A stretch of 64,000 nt of DNA, from NCBI RefSeq assembly GCF_001644195.2, contig NZ_LWBL02000030.1, positions 94,317-158,316 on the forward strand, written 5' to 3'. Made by a program: the position numbers and the translations under genes. This DNA comes from Bacillus marinisedimentorum. GTDB lineage: Bacteria; Bacillota; Bacilli; Bacillales; Bacillaceae_O. The notes beneath the pieces were generated by a model. The model was given only the letters and a program-made list of their open reading frames with translations. It had not been told where the DNA came from and did not search any database. Shown here piece after piece: positions 60,686 through 64,000 of the stretch. Numbering within the stretch: position 1 is the first letter of the stretch; the number at the start of each line of letters is the position of its first letter.

Positions 60686-60922
60686 ATGGAGCAGAAGAAA
60701 GTAATGATAGAATTTTGCATGCAATGAAATTATGCGCCAAAAGCTGCGAGTTTCGCAGAAAAATTATTTGAAGAGTACCGTTCAGACATCACTATAGAAC
60801 TGATTCCTGGTTCCGGCGGAGCTTTCGAAATTTTTGTGAACGGCAAACAGATCCATTCCAAACTTAAGTCGAAAGAATATCCTGAATTCCTGGAAATAAA
60901 GGCAAAAATAGATGCAAGTTGA
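60686..60922 (+). CDS. SelW/Rdx-family selenoprotein with in-frame TGA (Sec) at residue 14
   Basis: Conventional translation stops after 13 codons, which is why the gene is easily missed. If TGA 60725-60727 is read as selenocysteine, the frame continues to a TGA stop at 60920-60922, giving 78 residues. The sequence then shows the whole Rdx/SelW fold: VMIEFCMQU with a CxxU redox motif, APKAASFAEKLFEEY, the ELIPGSGGAFEIFVNGKQ segment and HSKLKSKEYPEF. Cys homologues have CxxC here. AAAAGGAGGGGG precedes the ATG. A hairpin fitting a bacterial SECIS follows the TGA, and a tRNA-Sec gene lies 1.5 kb away. Family members are thioredoxin-like redox proteins; the partner is unknown. Confidence 0.9.
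60744..60758 (+). promoter_or_regulatory. Bacterial SECIS element of the SelW-like gene
   Basis: CTGCGA (60744-60749), loop GTT, TCGCAG (60753-60758) form a perfect 6-bp stem. The stem starts 16 nt after the TGA, and the first loop base, G, is 22 nt after it. Known bacterial SECIS elements have the loop about 16-37 nt past the UGA with a G among the first two loop bases. Confidence 0.75.
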
Positions 60923-60929
60923 GAGATGG

Positions 60930-60955
60930 GCCTGCAATTGAGCAGGCTGTTTTTT
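60930..60955 (+). terminator. Terminator of the selenoprotein gene
   Basis: GCCTGC (60930-60935) pairs with GCAGGC (60942-60947), followed by TGTTTTTT. Confidence 0.85.
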
Positions 60956-61075
60956 AGCATGAAATATCGGAACTTTCAATAAATTGTAACGAATGGGCCT
61001 TTGCTGTCATTCTTCAACGCATGTTCTCATGCTAAAATAAAAACAGGGGGAGCAGTCCGGAAGGGGAGGAGAAAG

Positions 61076-61444
61076 GTGACTCAAGGTCTTGAGCTGGACA
61101 TGGAAGTGGTGAGGAAAGTCCTTGATTTTTCAGTCTTTCGAATGATGGATGATGACCAGGCCCTCAAGTGGTTCACAGAACACCATGGCATGGGCTTTTT
61201 CCATTATTCCGAAAACCTCTATGAAGTATGGCGGGATGTTGTCGGCCGCCTGAATGAAGTGGGTTTTACTGTCCGTATTGAGCAGGGCCCAAATGGAGCA
61301 CTGGCAGAAGTCATCCATCCGGAAGGAAAATACGAAATGATCTCGGCAGCTGGAATATCCGCCCCGGAGGCGATCAGCCTTGCTGCCCTGGAACTTGTCA
61401 AATTCTACCCGGACATTTTGAAAATCAGGTCTGTTTCCCATTAA
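61076..61444 (+). CDS. Conserved hypothetical protein
   Basis: A 122-residue protein from GTG 61076, which follows GGGGAGGAGAAAG. I do not recognise it with certainty. The central part (VGRLNEVGFTVRIEQGPNG) followed by ISAPEAISLAALELVKFY loosely resembles small phage-type ABA-sandwich domains, but this is only an impression. No membrane segment or signal peptide. It stands alone between the selenoprotein gene and an AT-rich gap. Confidence 0.65.
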   Translation: MTQGLELDMEVVRKVLDFSVFRMMDDDQALKWFTEHHGMGFFHYSENLYEVWRDVVGRLNEVGFTVRIEQGPNGALAEVIHPEGKYEMISAAGISAPEAISLAALELVKFYPDILKIRSVSH

Positions 61445-61464
61445 AAACCGCATGAGAATAGCAT

Positions 61465-61483
61465 TGTGGACAGTTGTGGATAA
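61465..61483. promoter_or_regulatory. DnaA-box-like sites
   Basis: TGTGGATAA (61475-61483) is a perfect DnaA box on the minus strand (TTATCCACA). TGTGGACAG lies just before it at 61465. A third near-match, TGTGGATTA, is at 61613-61621. Confidence 0.35.
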
Positions 61484-61515
61484 AAAAAGCTGTCCTTATT
61501 TTTTTGATATATTTT

Positions 61516-61550
61516 AACTTGTATATACAATTTATTTGTATATACAAGTT
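61516..61550. promoter_or_regulatory. Double TTGTATATACAA palindrome (TreR/GntR-type operator)
   Basis: AACTTGTATATACAA (61516-61530) and TTGTATATACAAGTT (61536-61550) form a perfect 15-bp inverted repeat with a 5-bp centre. Each arm contains the 12-bp palindrome TTGTATATACAA, which resembles the tre operator of B. subtilis. TTGATA and TACAAT around the left arm could be a promoter. No trehalose gene is nearby. Confidence 0.5.
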
Positions 61551-61794
61551 AATTAGCCACAAAAAATAGTTACGCACAGGGGTGTTGATAACTGTTCTTT
61601 AAAAAGTATGATTGTGGATTATCGCTCCATGAGTTCTGGGAAATAATCTGAAAAGTAAAGAAAATCCAATAAATTGGCTGTCGGTTTTTCCAGAAATTTG
61701 ATAAACTAAACCCATGCGATGTGATCCCGCACGTTTGTCAGTTTGTATGTCTTGCTTTTCTTAAACTGGAATACTCCGGAAGGGAAGTGGAAAA

Positions 61795-62052
61795 ATGCCG
61801 TACAGGAAACTGCCTGATCAGATGAGGGACGAGCTGGAAAGGGAATTCATGGCACTGAATGTCATGATGGAACACAAATCACTGAGCCGTATGGATGCTG
61901 CGGAGATTGCGTTTGACAGGAAACTCTATATAATTTGCACGTTTTTAGATCAATGTAAAGATGATGATTACATACGTTTCAGAGAAAAAATAAAAAGTGA
62001 CTTTAATTCGTATACAGCTATACAGAATGAGGAAGCAGTACCGATTAAATAA
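61795..62052 (+). CDS. Small hypothetical protein
   Basis: An 85-residue, mostly helical and charged protein: MPYRKLPDQMRDELEREFM, then LSRMDAAEIAFDRKLYIICTFLDQCKDDDYIRFREKIK. I do not recognise the family. It has a good ribosome binding site (CGGAAGGGAAGTGG) and its own terminator, which supports a real gene. Confidence 0.65.
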   Translation: MPYRKLPDQMRDELEREFMALNVMMEHKSLSRMDAAEIAFDRKLYIICTFLDQCKDDDYIRFREKIKSDFNSYTAIQNEEAVPIK

Positions 62053-62063
62053 ATAAAATGTGA

Positions 62064-62096
62064 GGCAGAACCCTATTGGTATCTGCCCCTTTTTTG
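62064..62096 (+). terminator. Terminator of the small hypothetical gene
   Basis: GGCAGAACC (62064-62072) pairs with GGTATCTGCC (62078-62087, one bulged base), followed by CCTTTTTTGG. Confidence 0.75.
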
Positions 62097-62130
62097 GTTT
62101 TAGATATGCATTGGCTCTGTTATACGCTAG

Positions 62131-62330
62131 TGTTGATTTCCGTTGCAGGTACTCGCTTTCACGCAAGGGCACAAGTGCGACATCTGTTCCTGCTTCCCTT
62201 CGGTCGCACTCACAGTGTCTTCTTTGCCGCGGGGCGGGCGGTGAGCCTCCTCGTCGCTCCGCTCCTGCGGGGTCTCACCTGTCCCGCTAGTCCCGATGGA
62301 GTCTCGCACCTTCCACTACAATCAACTAGT
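62131..62330 (-). repeat. Dispersed GC-rich repeat, family B, long form
   Basis: TGTTGATTTCCGTTGCAGG to CACTACAATCAACTAGT, nearly identical to the copy at 26885-27079, including the internal CACAAGTGCGACATCTGTTC to CACTCACAGTGTCTTC module. Confidence 0.88.
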
Positions 62331-62373
62331 GTAAAAAATCAACATTGAGCTTTAACACAGCCTATACATTAAA

Positions 62374-62403
62374 AAACCTTCTGCCGACACCGGCAGAAGG
62401 TTT
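62374..62403 (-). terminator. Terminator of selC
   Basis: AAACCTTCTGCCG (62374-62386) pairs perfectly with CGGCAGAAGGTTT (62391-62403). On the minus strand it is followed by TTT, matching the A6 run on the plus strand. Confidence 0.85.
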
Positions 62404-62424
62404 GCTATTTCTTAATTATATGTA

Positions 62425-62521
62425 TGGCGGGACCGTGTGGGAATCGAACCCACCAGAGACGGCACGCGCCTCTCAAAAGGTTTTGAAGACCTCGGGGGAC
62501 ACCAGTACCCCAGCCGGCCCC
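62425..62521 (-). tRNA. selC: Selenocysteine tRNA (tRNA-Sec, anticodon UCA)
   Basis: On the minus strand, 97 nt starting GGGGCCGGCTGGGG and ending GGTCCCGCCA. The anticodon stem-loop is AGGT-CTTCAAA-ACCT with anticodon TCA (62484-62486), which would read UGA. The D arm is long (GGGG...CCCC). The variable arm is long, GAGAGGC...GCCGTCTC. The T arm is GTGGG-TTCGATT-CCCAC. The acceptor stem pairs GGGGCCG with CGGTCCC with a G8-A mismatch in the extended position, and CCA is encoded. These are the marks of tRNA-Sec. It has a promoter and a terminator. It supplies the tRNA for the TGA in the SelW-like gene. Confidence 0.93.
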
Positions 62522-62568
62522 ATCAGATGTTGTTAAATCAAGGTGTTTGGACATATACCACACGGTTT

Positions 62569-62597
62569 CTTATAAAAGTACCAAAGGGTTTTGTCTA
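62569..62597 (-). promoter_or_regulatory. Promoter of selC
   Basis: On the minus strand TAGACA (62597-62592) is followed after 17 bp by TATAAG (62574-62569), about 48 bp before the tRNA 5' end. Confidence 0.7.
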
Positions 62598-62698
62598 CCT
62601 ATCACAGTATTTAATTCTATATTTAATTATAATAAAATGCAAATAAAAGTTGTGACTATAATGTGATGATATACGTGATGCACTGGAATGATGTAAAC

Positions 62699-64000
62699 AA
62701 ATAGAACAACACATTAATTTTACATCTTTTCAATAAGCCTTTGTATATCAAGGCATACAGCGTTTTTATAAATTTTTTAGTTAGTTGCCTATTAGGGAAG
62801 GAGAGAACGACCAAACTACCGTTTTAGAACATCTAAATGAATTAACTTTTTGCCGACAAAGCCTATTATATCAATGTCTGTAACGTTTTTAATTTTTATA
62901 GAGATAATCGCCTATTAGGGGAAAGGTATGATTCTCGAGTAATAGAACATATCATTAAATTAACGTATTTACAATAAACCCTTACAATATCAATGGTTAT
63001 AGCACTCTTTTGGAGTATAGAGATAATCGTCTATAAGGGGAGGGAGATTCCGTGTGAGTTGCATATGATAAAATCAGCGTTTTCATTACAAACCCTGTTA
63101 AATTAACGTTTATAGCACTTTTACGCTTTAAATAGATAATCGCCTATTAGGGATGGAAAAGTAAACGTCATAAAAATGGACAAATAGAACATTTTATTAA
63201 ATCGGTATTATCTTTAACAAACCCTTATATACCAACACTTCAAGCGTTTTAGAATGGATATTTAGTTAATCGCCTATTAGGGAGGGTAATAGTACTTTAA
63301 ATAAAATAACCATTTTAAACTGAATGGGTGTAACGCTTTAAAAATGCTTTTTCAATTGAATAATCAATCTTATATCTGCAATTAATGTGAATCCAGACCA
63401 CAGAAATGTAGATATAATAAAGGTTTTTTACTCTTACTTCTCAATGGTCTACAAAGGGAAGAAAATGTCCAAGTTAAGGAAATATTTTAATTCCCTGTGT
63501 ATAAACCTTTTGAAAATATTTCACAAAAACACAACTGTTAGAAACGTACATGTTTCGGGGTTATATCGGCTCTTTTACTAGATATAAACCTAAAGGAAAG
63601 TTAACAAGCGTGTATATTTAGAAAAATGCCAAACCCCTTGATATGACTGGGTTTGTAGCACTTTCGGTAAAATGGTACTTATGAAGGGAGTGTAAAATTT
63701 AAAAACCGCTCAAAAATGACATGAACTTTCCGATGAACACACCTCCATCCCTTGATGCATAAGGGTTCGTATTCTCGATAAGTGGAAGGGTACTTTACCA
63801 TTTAGAAAAACGCTACAACCACTGTCACTGTTGGGCTGTGGGATTTATCGGTTCAACGGTACTTATGGAAGGGATGTTTTGAAATAGAAAAATCCTGTAC
63901 CTGTTCTGGCACAAGCGATTCAGCGATTTTGGGAAAATGGTACTTATGAAGAGAGTATAAAAATAAATCCATGTGAAGTTTTAGAAACTCACCTTCAACC
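62699..64000. repeat. Degenerate tandem array, unit about 115-125 bp, running off the window
   Basis: The 1.3 kb has no credible gene. Five fairly clear units start near 62699, 62823, 62941, 63067 and 63182. They share AATAGAACA, an AT-rich stretch with ATTAAATTAAC, AAACCCTTATATATCAA-like, TATAGC(A/G)(C/T)TTTT and ATAATCGCCTATTAGGG followed by a purine-rich GGAGGG-like run. From about 63600 a second, more divergent set repeats CCCTTGAT...GTAGCACTTT and GGTACTTATGAAGGGAG, at 63674, 63788, 63858 and 63939. It looks like the same plan. CCCTT at the start and AAGGG/TAGGG at the end of a unit could pair. Confidence 0.6.

Noticed and set aside
60725..60727. The in-frame TGA as a simple nonsense mutation or frameshift
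   Set aside because: No frame change occurs. The downstream part keeps all SelW motifs, the TGA is exactly at the redox Cys position and a SECIS-like hairpin plus selC are present.
63387..63581. 64-residue frame in the tandem array
   Set aside because: It has no ribosome binding site, is AT-biased by composition and lies within repeat units.
62699..64000. CRISPR array
   Set aside because: Conserved blocks are spread over the whole unit, unit lengths vary and there are no short exact repeats with unique spacers or cas genes.

Overview
The window is a typical Bacillaceae (Bacillota) chromosomal core region of moderate GC. Strong AGGAGG-type ribosome binding sites, sporulation genes (spoVS, cotE, spoVK, sirA) and SOS boxes of the Bacillus DinR/LexA type all fit. 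The gene order is close to the Bacillus subtilis pgsA-cinA-recA-rny-ymdB-spoVS-tdh-kbl-miaB-ricA-cotE-mutSL-miaA-hfq-spoVK-hflX-ynbB-glnRA-lexA-yneAB-ynzC-tkt-sirA-yneF-ccdA-yneI-ccdC-yneK backbone. Species cannot be fixed from the sequence alone.

Layout. 0-9 kb: a RodZ-like C-terminus (cut by the window edge), pgsA, cinA, SOS-regulated recA, RNase Y, ymdB, sigma-H-type spoVS, and an M19 dipeptidase preceded by a strongly structured leader. 9-16.8 kb: a two-subunit 2-oxoacid:ferredoxin oxidoreductase, threonine catabolism (tdh-kbl), miaB and ricA. 16.8-26.6 kb: cotE, mutSL, miaA, hfq, a recombinase-like gene with a degraded active site, spoVK and a DUF302 gene. 26.6-28.1 kb: a decayed IS1380-type element with nested repeats. 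28.1-38 kb: a TRIC-like membrane protein, hflX, ynbB, glnRA with GlnR operators, divergent lexA/yneA-yneB-ynzC, and tkt. 38-44.7 kb: sirA, yneF, the selenouridine synthase gene mnmH, a CapA-like protein, ccdA, an orphan mrpB, yneI, ccdC and yneK. 44.8-46.5 kb: a SAM riboswitch and O-acetylhomoserine sulfhydrylase. 46.6-58.7 kb: a branched-chain amino acid operon ilvE-ilvD-[T-box]-ilvB-ilvH-ilvC-leuA-leuB-leuC-leuD-ilvA. Its promoter carries a perfect cre site and a 13/15 CodY box. 58.8-64 kb: accessory genes, the selenium features, then a gene-poor AT-rich repeat array running off the window.

The most notable content concerns selenium. A 78-codon SelW/Rdx-like gene at 60686-60922 is interrupted only by an in-frame TGA at the second position of its CxxC motif (CxxU). 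A 6-bp hairpin with a G-first loop begins 16 nt after the TGA, as expected of a bacterial SECIS. About 1.5 kb further on, the minus strand encodes a tRNA with anticodon UCA, a long variable arm and an extended acceptor stem (selC), with its own promoter and terminator. Together with mnmH at 39.2 kb, this suggests the organism uses selenium both in protein and in tRNA. selA, selB and selD are not in the window.

Other points for follow-up are the candidate structured RNA ahead of the dipeptidase gene, the roughly 115-120 bp tandem array after selC, an apparently non-canonical spoVK start, the orphan mrpB, TreR-like palindromes without a tre gene, and several families of dispersed intergenic repeats.
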